From Candidatus Egerieousia excrementavium (GTDB taxonomy: Bacteria > Bacteroidota > Bacteroidia > Bacteroidales > UBA932), in contig JADINB010000019.1 of assembly GCA_017694275.1 (NCBI GenBank), positions 1 to 9,976 on the forward strand: a DNA stretch of 9,976 nt. The letters run 5' to 3'. The notes under the pieces were generated by a model, which was not told the origin of the DNA, searched no databases, and was given only the letters and a program-made list of their open reading frames with translations. Position numbers and translations under genes: made by a program. Positions 1-7,197 of this stretch are shown piece by piece; the stretch's first letter is position 1; the number at the start of each line of letters is the position of its first letter.

Positions 1-36
1 ACCAGGACGTTCATTTTATTTGCGATAACGGATTTT

Positions 37-79
37 ACCCTGCAAATTTTGCGAAATTTTATTGCAGAAATTGCAGGGT
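37..79. repeat. Inverted repeat upstream of rpsF
   Basis: ACCCTGCAA at 37-45 is the exact reverse complement of TTGCAGGGT at 71-79, with 25 bases between. TTGCAG also recurs directly at 62-67, 71-76 and 99-104, the last overlapping the end of the -7 element. The right arm lies over the likely -33 region of the rpsF promoter, so it could be an operator. It could equally be a loose terminator of a gene to the left of the window. The sequence shows the symmetry only; any function is inferred. Confidence 0.4.
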
Positions 80-101
80 TATCAAAATATATATATATTT
101 G
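70..101 (+). promoter_or_regulatory. Probable Bacteroidales-type promoter of rpsF-rpsR-rplI
   Basis: TATATTTG at 94-101 fits the Bacteroidota -7 consensus TAnnTTTG exactly. ATTG at 70-73 is a three-of-four match to the -33 TTTG, with 20 bases between, a normal spacing for these promoters. Transcription would begin near 107-109 and leave a leader of about 47 bases. The leader is AT-rich, has no Shine-Dalgarno sequence, and contains one small stem (AGGC 114-117 with GCCT 122-125). I do not see the CCG-bearing S6:S18-binding structure known from rpsF leaders of other phyla. Confidence 0.55.
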
Positions 102-154
102 CAGTCCGAATTAAGGCAATAGCCTATTTACTAACACATTAATAAATCAATCAA

Positions 155-496
155 ATGTTAAGGCAGTACGAAACCGTTTTCATTGCAACTCCCGTTTTGT
201 CTGAATCACAGATGAAGGAAGCGGTAGGAAAGTACATAGATTTCATAAAATCCGAAGGAGGGGAAATCGTGTACGAGCAGGATTGGGGCTTGAGAAAACT
301 CGCTTACCCTATCCAGAAGAAAACCACAGGATTCTATCATCTTATCGAGTTCAAGGCTGAGCCTGCGTTTATCAAGACTCTCGAGACCCAGTACAAACGC
401 GATGAGAGAATAATCAGATTCTTGACCTTTGCCATGGACAAGTATGCAGTTGCCTATGCAGAGAAGAGAAGATCTAACTTGGCAGAACAAAAATAA
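155..496 (+). CDS. rpsF: 30S ribosomal protein bS6
   Basis: This 113-residue protein is bS6, a small-subunit platform protein that binds 16S rRNA as a dimer with bS18. The N-terminal MLRQYETVFIATPVLSE (first beta strand), the central block GLRKLAYPIQKKTTGFYHL at about residues 45-63 and the KRDERIIRFLTF segment at about 81-92 are characteristic. The length is normal for the family and there is no long acidic tail. It is the first gene of a three-gene operon and is followed 15 bases later by rpsR; the single-strand-binding protein gene that often lies between them elsewhere is absent, as is usual in Bacteroidota. The start at 155 is set by the family N-terminus; the bases before it (AATCAATCAA) contain no Shine-Dalgarno sequence. 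Confidence 0.98.
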   Translation: MLRQYETVFIATPVLSESQMKEAVGKYIDFIKSEGGEIVYEQDWGLRKLAYPIQKKTTGFYHLIEFKAEPAFIKTLETQYKRDERIIRFLTFAMDKYAVAYAEKRRSNLAEQK

Positions 497-498
497 TC

Positions 499-505
499 AG
501 GAGGT
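499..505 (+). promoter_or_regulatory. Strong Shine-Dalgarno sequence of rpsR
   Basis: AGGAGGT at 499-505 is complementary to the 16S 3' tail over seven bases and ends 6 bases before the rpsR ATG. This is unusual for a Bacteroidota gene, whose ribosomes mostly do not use Shine-Dalgarno pairing. Every start in the window outside rpsR and rplI lacks one. Confidence 0.8.
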
Positions 506-511
506 ATAATT

Positions 512-784
512 ATGGCAAATCAGGCAAACAACGAAATCCGTTATCTTAATCCTCCTACGGTAGAGGTAAAAAGAAAGAAATACTGCCGTTTCAAAAAGGC
601 AGGAATCAAATATGTAGATTACAAAGACCCTGAGTTCCTGAAGAAGTTCCTCAATGAGCAGGGCAAGATTCTTCCCCGCCGCATTACCGGAACATCAATG
701 AAATTCCAGAAGAAGGTGGCTCAGGCAGTCAAACGTGCAAGACATCTTGCATTGCTTCCGTATGTAACCGATTTATTGAAATAA
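512..784 (+). CDS. rpsR: 30S ribosomal protein bS18
   Basis: This 90-residue protein is bS18, which sits with bS6 on the platform of the small subunit near the 16S rRNA 3' end. Diagnostic parts are KKYCRFKKAGIKYVDYKD at about residues 22-39, the LKKFLNEQGKILPRRITGTS stretch at about 44-63 and the C-terminal KRARHLALLPYV at about 74-85. Only one cysteine is present, so this is a form without a zinc-binding cysteine set. The N-terminus MANQANNEIRYLNPP is of Bacteroidota type. In known Bacteroidia ribosomes bS18, bS6 and bS21 form the pocket that holds the anti-Shine-Dalgarno; the strong Shine-Dalgarno at 499-505 is therefore of special interest here. Confidence 0.98.
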   Translation: MANQANNEIRYLNPPTVEVKRKKYCRFKKAGIKYVDYKDPEFLKKFLNEQGKILPRRITGTSMKFQKKVAQAVKRARHLALLPYVTDLLK

Positions 785-789
785 GGAGG
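783..789 (+). promoter_or_regulatory. Strong Shine-Dalgarno sequence of rplI, overlapping the rpsR stop
   Basis: AAGGAGG at 783-789 pairs with the 16S tail over seven bases and lies 8 bases before the rplI ATG. Its first two bases are the last two of the rpsR stop codon TAA (782-784), so reinitiation or coupling between bS18 and bL9 translation is plausible. Confidence 0.8.
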
Positions 790-797
790 AGAGCAGC

Positions 798-1250
798 ATG
801 AAAATTATATTGAAAGAGGATGTTCAGAATCTGGGACACAGAGACGATGTAGTTGTAGTAAAGAACGGCTATGCTCTCAACTATCTTATTCCCCAGGGTT
901 ATGCAATAATGGCAACCCCTTCTGCACTGAAGGTTCACGAAGAGAACATGAGGCAGAGGGCTCATAAGGAGGCCAAGTTCAGGGCAGACGCAGAGGCACT
1001 TGCTGCAAAGCTCGAAGGGCTGCAGGTTACAGTTGCCACCAAGGTAAGTTCTACAGGCAAGATATTCGGTTCTGTAAACAATATCCAGGTTGCGGAGGCA
1101 CTTGCAGGGAAGGGCTTCGAACTCGACAGGAGGAACATTACAATCGTTGGAGAAGACAAGCTCCAGGAGGTTGGAATCTACGACGCTGTAGTGAAATGCT
1201 ACAAGGATATCAAGGCCAATATCAAGGTTGAGGTAGTGGCAGAAGAGTAA
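798..1250 (+). CDS. rplI: 50S ribosomal protein bL9
   Basis: This 150-residue protein is bL9, an elongated protein that binds 23S rRNA near the L1 stalk and helps maintain frame. The N-terminal RNA-binding domain is clear (MKIILKEDVQNLGHRDDVVVVKNGYALNYLIPQG at about 1-34 in segments, with the GYALNYLIP signature). It is followed by the long connecting helix rich in Ala, Glu, Lys and Arg (about 42-75), and then the C-terminal domain, recognisable from KIFGSV and the GIYDAVVKCYKDIKANIKVEVV region. Length is normal. It is the last gene of the operon, 13 bases after rpsR, with a strong Shine-Dalgarno sequence, and is followed by a hairpin and an intrinsic terminator. Confidence 0.98.
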   Translation: MKIILKEDVQNLGHRDDVVVVKNGYALNYLIPQGYAIMATPSALKVHEENMRQRAHKEAKFRADAEALAAKLEGLQVTVATKVSSTGKIFGSVNNIQVAEALAGKGFELDRRNITIVGEDKLQEVGIYDAVVKCYKDIKANIKVEVVAEE

Positions 1251-1266
1251 CACAGTTTCAACTGTG
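1251..1266 (+). terminator. Perfect hairpin directly after the rplI stop
   Basis: CACAGTT (1251-1257) and AACTGTG (1260-1266) are perfect reverse complements with two bases between, and a short T-rich stretch (ATTTTATTT) follows. It begins at the first base after the stop codon. It may be a weak first terminator or an RNA 3'-end stabiliser upstream of the strong terminator at 1279-1317. Confidence 0.4.
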
Positions 1267-1278
1267 ATTTTATTTGAT

Positions 1279-1317
1279 AAAAAAGGTTGCCGGGGTGAGC
1301 CCAGGCAACCTTTTTTT
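1279..1317. terminator. Bidirectional intrinsic terminator between rplI and the efflux operon
   Basis: GGTTGCC at 1285-1291 pairs with GGCAACC at 1304-1310, and the inner GGG/CCC can extend the stem. A T-run (1311-1317) follows on the + strand, and a matching A-run (1279-1284) on the left provides the U-run for transcripts coming the other way. It therefore fits as the shared end of the ribosomal operon (+) and of the outer-membrane channel gene (-), whose stop lies 17 bases further on. Confidence 0.9.
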
Positions 1318-1333
1318 GTGGCATTGTGTTTTC

Positions 1334-2707
1334 CTATTCCGAATATCCGCCTCCCAGGGCATGATACAGGTTTATGACACCCTGTATCTGGTCGAAACGT
1401 GATGATACCAGGTCAAGTTCTGCCTGCAGCAGACTCTGCCGTGCGGTTATGACTTCAAGATAGTTCTGTGAAGTGTAGCGCATGAGCAGTTCCGAATTTT
1501 GCAGTGCACTTTTCAGAGCGGCAACCTGGGCTTTGGAGAGTTCCATCCGTCCGCTTGCCGTCTGCCATTGTGAAAGGGCATCGTTAACTTCGTTTCCGGC
1601 ATCCAGCAGTTTCTGGCGGAATGTGAGCAGTGCCTCTTCCTGCTCAGCCTTTGCAATCTTGAGGTTGGCAATGTTCTGTCCGCGGTTAAAAAGCGGCTGT
1701 ACAAGCGATCCTATTGCAGATGCCAGAAAACTTGCAGGGTTTGAAATGGTTCCGCCGGCGCTGTTGCTCCACCCTGCGCTTCCACTTAATGTAATGGAGG
1801 GGTAGAAGGCAGACCTGGCCTGATTTGTGGCGTAAAATGCAGCTGCAAGTGCGGCTTCACTTTCGTGTATGTCGGGCCGGCGGCTGAGCATTTGCATTGG
1901 AACTCCGGTAGAGAGAGAATCAGGAAATTCCTGCTGCTCTATTGACGAGCGTTCTATTTCCTGAGGCGGAATGCCGAGCAATGCACAGATGGAGTTTTCG
2001 GTCTGGCTGATCTGCTGTTTGATCGAGAGCAGAGAAGCCTCTACGGAGAGTTTGCTGGCCATGGTCTGTGCAACGGCCATTTCTGTAGTCTGCCCGGCCT
2101 TTTTAAGTGCATTCATTGCCGTTACAGATTCCTCCCAGTTCTTTACGGTCTGTTCTGTAATCTCCTTCTGCCTGTCCAGCATGAGCAGAGTATAGTAACT
2201 GTTTGCTATTGTGGCAACCAGCTGGGTCTCCACGGCACGGCGGTAAGCTTCGCTCTGCTCATACAGCGCGCGGGCCTCCCATTTTGCATTTGTCACCTTG
2301 CCGAATATGTCGATCTCCCAATTTGCAGATGCTGCAATTTCGTAGCTCTTGGTTACGCTGCGGCTCTCAATTTTGCTGACAGTTCCTTGTGGCGTAAGGG
2401 AAATGGATGGCAGATATGAGAGCCGTGAAGTGGAAAGTCTTGCCTTGGCGGCATCTACACGCAGCCTTGCGATACCGAGGTCTGTATTGCTTTCCATTCC
2501 CTTTTCAATCAGCTTCTGCAGCAGCGGGTCTGTAAACAGTTCTTTCCATTGGAGCGCAGCTATGCCAGCCGTGTCGCCGCCAATATCGGCGGTGTGGCGA
2601 TAGAGGCTGTCTGCAACTGCTTCCACGCTCCCGGGACGTTCATACTTTTTATATATGGAACATCCCGACAATAAGAGTATCAGACTTAAATATATTATGT
2701 TTTTCAT
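1334..2707 (-). CDS. RND efflux outer-membrane channel lipoprotein (NodT/OprM family)
   Basis: This 457-residue protein is an outer-membrane factor of the TolC/NodT class, the exit duct of the tripartite pump encoded upstream. The signal peptide MKNIIYLSLILLLSGC carries a lipobox with Cys16 as the lipidated residue, as in OprM. Two outer-membrane efflux repeats follow: the first at about 55-245 (ANWEIDIFGKV at 128-138, IANSYYTLLMLDRQKE at 167-182), the second from about 270 (RRPDIHESEAALAAA at 276-290, ARSAFYPSITLSGSAGW at 297-313, QPLFNRGQ at 337-344). Long Gln/Ala/Glu-rich coiled-coil helices lie between. Length is normal. It is the last gene of the operon, 11 bases after the pump gene; no Shine-Dalgarno is seen. 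Substrates cannot be told from sequence. Confidence 0.95.
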   Translation of the reverse strand: MKNIIYLSLILLLSGCSIYKKYERPGSVEAVADSLYRHTADIGGDTAGIAALQWKELFTDPLLQKLIEKGMESNTDLGIARLRVDAAKARLSTSRLSYLPSISLTPQGTVSKIESRSVTKSYEIAASANWEIDIFGKVTNAKWEARALYEQSEAYRRAVETQLVATIANSYYTLLMLDRQKEITEQTVKNWEESVTAMNALKKAGQTTEMAVAQTMASKLSVEASLLSIKQQISQTENSICALLGIPPQEIERSSIEQQEFPDSLSTGVPMQMLSRRPDIHESEAALAAAFYATNQARSAFYPSITLSGSAGWSNSAGGTISNPASFLASAIGSLVQPLFNRGQNIANLKIAKAEQEEALLTFRQKLLDAGNEVNDALSQWQTASGRMELSKAQVAALKSALQNSELLMRYTSQNYLEVITARQSLLQAELDLVSSRFDQIQGVINLYHALGGGYSE

Positions 2708-2718
2708 TGCGGCTTAAT

Positions 2719-5700
2719 TTACTCGTTAATCAAATCCAGTTTCTCGTCTTCGGGTATGATTCTCTTTGGAATAACCCTCTCCTCTATGGTTTGGAAGATA
2801 ATGAAGAGCACGGGAACTATAAAGAGCAGCGCGATGGTTCCTATAAGCATGCCTCCTACGGTTCCTACACCAATCGAGATGTTTCCGTTGGCACCCACTC
2901 CGGTTGCGAACATAAGCGGCAGCATACCGAACACCATTGTCAAAGAGGTCATAAGTATAGGACGCAGACGGACTTTTGCAGCCGATACCGCAGCCTGCGG
3001 AATGCTCATTCCGTTCTTTCTCATGGTAGAGGCGTACTCTGTAAGCAGGATTGCGGTCTTGGCCAGCAGACCTATAAGCATAAGAAGCCCGATCTGCAGG
3101 TATATGTTGTTTTCAAGCCCGAACATCTTTGCAAAGAGGAAACTTCCGGCCAGTCCGAACGGTACGGAGAGTATAATTGCGACAGGTATGAAGAAACTCT
3201 CGTAAAGGGCGCACAGTATCAAATAGATGAATACTACGCATACGATAAATATTATGACGGTGGATGTTCCTGTGCTGGCCTCGTCACGTGACATTCCTCC
3301 GAATTCATATCCGTAACCTGCCGGCAGTACCTCTGCCGCAACCTCCTTTACGGCCTGGATGGCCTGCCCTGTACTGTATCCGTCGGCCTGCGTACCACTT
3401 ACTGTAATGGCAGAGAAGAGGTTGAACCTTGAAAGAGTTTCCGAGCCGTAGACTCTTGTCAGGGTAAGGTACTGGTTGATGGGAGACATCTGCCCGCTGC
3501 TGTTGCGTACAAACATGTTGTTGAGTGACTCCTTGTCGAGCCTGAATTCAGGTGAGGCCTGAATCATCACCCTGTAGAGTTTTGAGAAGCGGTTCATGTT
3601 TGAAGCATAGTTGCCTCCTATATAGCCTGAAAGCACGTCGAGCACATCGGTGGGAGAGACCCCGTTCCTTTTGCACAGGGCGGCATCTACCTCCACAAGA
3701 TATTGCGGGAACTTGGTGTCGAACGAGGTTGAAGCCCTGCCGATTTCAGGTCTTGCATTCAGCCTGCTTATAAGTTCGCGGGTAACTGCGAGCAGGTCTT
3801 CTATATTGCCGCCTTTCTGGTCCTGTACATAGAGTTCAAATCCGCTGTTTACACCGTACCCCGGTATCATGGGAGGCGCGAAGACCAGAATCTCGGCAGA
3901 AGATATGTCGGCGGTACGGCGGTAGATTTCCGCTATGACGGAGTTTATGTCGTCATGCTTGCCGGTACGCTCGTCCCAGTCTTTCAACCTTATGATGAAC
4001 ATTCCGTTTGCAGCACCCTGGCCGCTTATCATGCCTGAACCGGTAATGTTTGAGTACATGCGGATTTGGGGTATTGTCTTTATGCGCCCGTCAATCTCGT
4101 CCATGATTTTCTTTGTCTGCTGCAGGTTGCTTCCGGCAGATGTCCTTACATCTATGAAGACTGTTCCCATATCTTCCTGAGGCACGAGTCCGGTCTTGGT
4201 GGTCTTCATAAGTATGAACAGCCCTCCTGCCGCGACAATCAGCAGGATGAGTGCCACTTTCTTGTTCTTGAGCATGTAGAGCACCCCGAACTTGTATTTC
4301 GACACCACTTTGTGGAATACGCTGTCGAAAGCTATGTGGAAGCGTGATGAAAAACTGAGTTTCTCTCCGTTTTTGCCTGTTATGTGCGGGGTCATTATGA
4401 GAGAGCAGAGTGCAGGGCTGAGGGTCATTGCGTTGATAAGCGAAATACCCACGGCCACTGCCATGGTAAGGCCGAACTGCGTATAGAACGTACCAGTGGT
4501 GCCGCCCATGAAGCTGACCGGAATAAATACAGACATGAAGACAAGTGTAGTGGTTATAAGGGCTGATGTTATGTTGCCCATTGCCTTTACGGTTGCTACG
4601 TAAGGCGAGGTGTAGCCTTCGTCGAATTTGGCCTGGACAGCTTCCACCACCACTATGGCGTCATCTACCACAGTACCTATCACAAGCACGAGCGCAAACA
4701 GGGTAAGCATGTTCAGGCTGAAGCCCGCTACATAGAGAAATGCGAAAGTTCCTATAAGCGATACGATAATTGCAATGGCAGGTATGAATGTGGAGCGGAA
4801 ACTCTGGAGGAATACGTAAACCACGAATATTACAAGGACTATTGCCTCTATGAGCGTCTTTATTACATTTTTGATAGAGGCATCCAGATAATCCTTGGTA
4901 CTCATCAGGTCTACTATCTCCATTCCCTTTGGAAGGGTCTTGGAGATTTCGGCCACCTCCTTGTCTATCTCTTCTATGATTTCGTTTGCATTGGAACCGG
5001 AGGTCTGGGCTATCATGCAGTTTGCTCCAGGGTGGCCGTTCACCTCACCTATATAGGTATAGCTTCGCGAACCCAGTTCGACTTTTGCCACATCCTTAAG
5101 GTAAAGGACCTCTCCGCCCGGCAGCGAGCGGATGACCATATTCTCAAAGTCCGGCTCTTCTTCGTAGCGTCCCCTGTATTTGAGTACATATTGGAACGTG
5201 TTGTCTGACTCGGCGCCCAATGTTCCGGTAGGCGCTTCAAGGTTCTGTTCGCTCAGAACCTGGGTAATGTCTGATGGAACAAGGCCGTACGATGCCATTT
5301 TGTTAGGGTCAAGCCAGATACGCAGAGAGTAGTCTGCTCCCATGACATTCACTTCGCCCACTCCGGCAATACGTGAAAGCCTGGGTTCTATGTTTATTTT
5401 CAGATAATTGCTCAGAAAGTTCTCGTCAAAGGAGTTGTCGGGGCTGTAGAGCGCAAGGGCTTTTATGTTACTTGTCTGGCGTTTGCGGACATTGACTCCG
5501 CTTCTGGTTACTTCGGCCGGCAAAAGCCCCTGAGCGGAGGCTATACGGTTCTGGACGTTTACGGTAGCCATATCAGGGTCTGTCCCCTGTCTGAAATAGA
5601 TTGTAATACGCGCCGAGCCGGTATTGGTGGCAGAGGAGTTCATGTACATCATGTTCTCCACACCGTTCAACGCCTCCTCCAAAGGCACTATGACACTTTT

Positions 5701-5877
5701 CTGCACTGTTTCGGCGTTGGCTCCCGTATATGACGCAGAGACACTTACCGTAGGAGGGGCAATTTCCGGAAACTGCTCCACCGGCAGGTTTACAAGCCCG
5801 ATGATACCTACTATCAGTATGGATATAGATATGACCAGTGCGAGTATGGGACGATCTATAAATGTTCTTATATTCAT
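2719..5877 (-). CDS. RND efflux pump, inner-membrane permease (HAE1 / AcrB type)
   Basis: This 1052-residue protein is a proton-driven RND pump of the hydrophobe/amphiphile class; the length matches AcrB and MexB. The N-terminus MNIRTFIDRPILALVISISIL forms TM1, followed by the family's LPVEQFPEIAPPTVSVSASYTGA. The proton-relay residues are intact: the Asp pair at 405-406 in the TM4 motif GTVVDDAIVVVE, Lys940 in GLLAKTAIL, and the threonine-bearing RPILMTSLTMVFGMLP at 972-987. The two large periplasmic loops lie at about 32-335 and 560-870, with TMs 2-6 at about 337-500 and 8-12 at about 872-1030. It is the middle gene, 12 bases after the adaptor. All three pump parts are present and intact, so it is probably functional. 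AcrB-like is certain; drug, bile-salt or other specificity is not determinable. Confidence 0.97.
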   Translation of the reverse strand: MNIRTFIDRPILALVISISILIVGIIGLVNLPVEQFPEIAPPTVSVSASYTGANAETVQKSVIVPLEEALNGVENMMYMNSSATNTGSARITIYFRQGTDPDMATVNVQNRIASAQGLLPAEVTRSGVNVRKRQTSNIKALALYSPDNSFDENFLSNYLKINIEPRLSRIAGVGEVNVMGADYSLRIWLDPNKMASYGLVPSDITQVLSEQNLEAPTGTLGAESDNTFQYVLKYRGRYEEEPDFENMVIRSLPGGEVLYLKDVAKVELGSRSYTYIGEVNGHPGANCMIAQTSGSNANEIIEEIDKEVAEISKTLPKGMEIVDLMSTKDYLDASIKNVIKTLIEAIVLVIFVVYVFLQSFRSTFIPAIAIIVSLIGTFAFLYVAGFSLNMLTLFALVLVIGTVVDDAIVVVEAVQAKFDEGYTSPYVATVKAMGNITSALITTTLVFMSVFIPVSFMGGTTGTFYTQFGLTMAVAVGISLINAMTLSPALCSLIMTPHITGKNGEKLSFSSRFHIAFDSVFHKVVSKYKFGVLYMLKNKKVALILLIVAAGGLFILMKTTKTGLVPQEDMGTVFIDVRTSAGSNLQQTKKIMDEIDGRIKTIPQIRMYSNITGSGMISGQGAANGMFIIRLKDWDERTGKHDDINSVIAEIYRRTADISSAEILVFAPPMIPGYGVNSGFELYVQDQKGGNIEDLLAVTRELISRLNARPEIGRASTSFDTKFPQYLVEVDAALCKRNGVSPTDVLDVLSGYIGGNYASNMNRFSKLYRVMIQASPEFRLDKESLNNMFVRNSSGQMSPINQYLTLTRVYGSETLSRFNLFSAITVSGTQADGYSTGQAIQAVKEVAAEVLPAGYGYEFGGMSRDEASTGTSTVIIFIVCVVFIYLILCALYESFFIPVAIILSVPFGLAGSFLFAKMFGLENNIYLQIGLLMLIGLLAKTAILLTEYASTMRKNGMSIPQAAVSAAKVRLRPILMTSLTMVFGMLPLMFATGVGANGNISIGVGTVGGMLIGTIALLFIVPVLFIIFQTIEERVIPKRIIPEDEKLDLINE

Positions 5878-5889
5878 ATGACCAGTATT

Positions 5890-7056
5890 TTATTTAGTCT
5901 CCCCGGCAGTGTCGGGCTCGGCGGAAACCTCCTCTGCATTCTCAGGGCTTTCCGTGTTTTCAAGATTTATTGCTATGCCGTCACGCAGCAGGCCGGCTCC
6001 TTCGGCTATGATTATCTCTCCCACTTCAAGCCCGCTCTCTACTACATATTCTGTCCCGTTGTTCAGACGGAATACCTCGATAGGGCATGACTGAGTCAGG
6101 CCGTCGATAACCTTATATACGAATTTCCTGTCTTGTATCTCGTATGTGGCTCCCTGGGGTATCACGATGCAGTCTGTAAGGGCCGTGGGGAGGATTATTG
6201 TCCCGTTGCCGCCGTTGCGCAACAGCTTTTCAGGGTTGTCGAATACCGCACGCAGGCTTACCGCTCCGGTTGTGGCATCTACCGTGCCGCTTATGGCATC
6301 CACACGCCCCTTATGGTTGTAAGGCTTGCCGTTGCTCAATTTGAATTCTACTTCGGGCATGCCTTCGAGAGCCTGCCTGAGTGAACCGTACTGCTGGATG
6401 AGGTCTATAATCTGGTTTTCGCTCATAGAGAAATATACATAGACCTGGGCATCGTCTGAAACGGTTACAAGCGGCTCTGATATGGAACTGTTTACCAGAG
6501 CTCCCACCCTGTATGGAATCATGCTTGCAATGCCGTTTACAGGGCTCTTTACCTCTGTGTATGAAAGGCTGTTGCGGGCATTTATCTCCTCTGCCTTTGC
6601 CTGGGCAAGCGATGCTTCGGCAGCGGCGAGCGTATTTCTTGCCATCTGCAGGTCGTATTCAGAAACCACGTTGGCCTTGTAGAGCTCTTCTCTGCTTTCG
6701 GCATCGAGTTTTGCTGTTGCCAGCTGGGATTCTGCACTCTTGACATTTGCCATTGCAGTCTCAAGCGCGGCCTTGTATGGTACCTGATCTATGATAAACA
6801 GGGTCTGGCCTTTTTTTACGGCATCTCCTTCATTGATGCAGATTTCCGTAATGATTCCGCTTACCTGCGGGCGTATTTCAACAAACTGCCGCCCCTGTAC
6901 GCTTGCCGTGTACTCGTTTTCGAGAGTCCTGTCGCTCGTCTCAACTGTCAGGGTCTGGTATTTGACTCCAACTTCCTGCCGGGCAGATTCTTTGCAGGAC
7001 GAAAAGAGCGCAAGGCACAAAATTGAAAAGAAAATTACCTTGTTGTGCGATTTCAT
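5890..7056 (-). CDS. RND efflux periplasmic adaptor lipoprotein (AcrA/MexA family)
   Basis: This 388-residue protein is the membrane fusion protein that joins the pump to the outer-membrane channel. The signal peptide ends at the lipobox LFSSC, with Cys21 as the lipid anchor. The first lipoyl half is at about 58-92 (VEIRPQVSGIITEICINEGD, then KKGQTLFIID). An Ala/Glu/Lys-rich hairpin of two helices spans about 97-165, and the second lipoyl half follows (YTEVKSPVNGIASMIPYRVGALV at about 166-188, in segments). The beta-barrel and membrane-proximal domains follow (GTVDATTGAVSLRAVF at about 257-272; IVIPQGATYEI at about 297-307). The C-terminal tail is acidic (NAEEVSAEPDTAGE). It is the first gene of the operon, divergent from the kinase gene, and the start at 7056 gives a proper lipoprotein signal. 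There is no Shine-Dalgarno before it. Confidence 0.96.
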   Translation of the reverse strand: MKSHNKVIFFSILCLALFSSCKESARQEVGVKYQTLTVETSDRTLENEYTASVQGRQFVEIRPQVSGIITEICINEGDAVKKGQTLFIIDQVPYKAALETAMANVKSAESQLATAKLDAESREELYKANVVSEYDLQMARNTLAAAEASLAQAKAEEINARNSLSYTEVKSPVNGIASMIPYRVGALVNSSISEPLVTVSDDAQVYVYFSMSENQIIDLIQQYGSLRQALEGMPEVEFKLSNGKPYNHKGRVDAISGTVDATTGAVSLRAVFDNPEKLLRNGGNGTIILPTALTDCIVIPQGATYEIQDRKFVYKVIDGLTQSCPIEVFRLNNGTEYVVESGLEVGEIIIAEGAGLLRDGIAINLENTESPENAEEVSAEPDTAGETK

Positions 7057-7079
7057 TATTTTGATTTTTAAGTGTTATT

Positions 7080-7107
7080 GCAATAGTCCGGAATATTGCC
7101 GCAAAAA
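7080..7107 (-). promoter_or_regulatory. Possible promoter of the efflux operon
   Basis: Read on the - strand, TTTTTG (7107-7102) resembles a -33 element and TATTGC (7085-7080) a poor -7 element, 16 bases apart. The -33 candidate falls within the left copy of the GCAAAAATG repeat. A better -7 match on this strand, TACATTTG at 7171-7164, has no convincing -33 partner. A weak core promoter would suit activation by a regulator, but the placement is uncertain. Confidence 0.25.
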
Positions 7108-7162
7108 TGACACCACCGTTTTTCTCCGGAAAAATCTGTATGCAAACGGCAAAAATGTGGTG
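7101..7162. repeat. Repeat-rich divergent control region (candidate operators)
   Basis: GCAAAAATG occurs exactly at 7101-7109 and 7149-7157, 48 bases apart, with a degenerate third copy (GGAAAAATC) at 7128-7136. Superimposed are nested inverted repeats: CACCAC (7111-7116) with GTGGTG (7157-7162), CCGTTT (7116-7121) with AAACGG (7144-7149), and TTTTTC (7119-7124) with GAAAAA (7129-7134). Centres of A- and T-tracts at about 7121, 7132 and 7153 are 11 and 21 bases apart, which may bend the DNA. LytTR-type regulators usually bind paired direct repeats, so the regulator encoded at 8251-8952 is the obvious candidate ligand. Binding is inferred; the repeats are visible. Confidence 0.45.
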
Positions 7163-7172
7163 ACAAATGTAT

Positions 7173-7180
7173 TATATTTG
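7173..7180 (+). promoter_or_regulatory. Probable -7 element of the kinase/regulator operon promoter
   Basis: TATATTTG is a full match to the Bacteroidota -7 consensus and is identical to the one before rpsF. No TTTG is found about 20 bases upstream; instead the right copy of GCAAAAATG (7149-7157) occupies that place. Transcription would begin near 7186-7188, only about 10 bases before the kinase ATG, so the leader is very short. Confidence 0.5.
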
Positions 7181-7197
7181 CCCCCGGGGCTTTATTT

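Noticed and set aside
71..101. TATATATATAT tract as a microsatellite or replication-origin unwinding element
   Set aside because: It is short and forms the AT-rich part of a good promoter with a full -7 match; no DnaA-box cluster is seen nearby.
105..154. S6:S18-binding autoregulatory leader before rpsF
   Set aside because: The known motif needs a CCG-bearing bulged stem; this leader has only a 4-base stem (AGGC/GCCT) and no CCG.
729..1253. 174-codon open frame on the - strand
   Set aside because: It lies entirely over rpsR/rplI, has a Cys-rich random-looking product and no family features; it is an antisense shadow of rplI.
2707..3291. 194-codon + strand open frame
   Set aside because: Antisense to the 3' part of the RND pump gene, which is unambiguous; composition (Tyr, His, Cys, Arg rich) is typical of a shadow frame.
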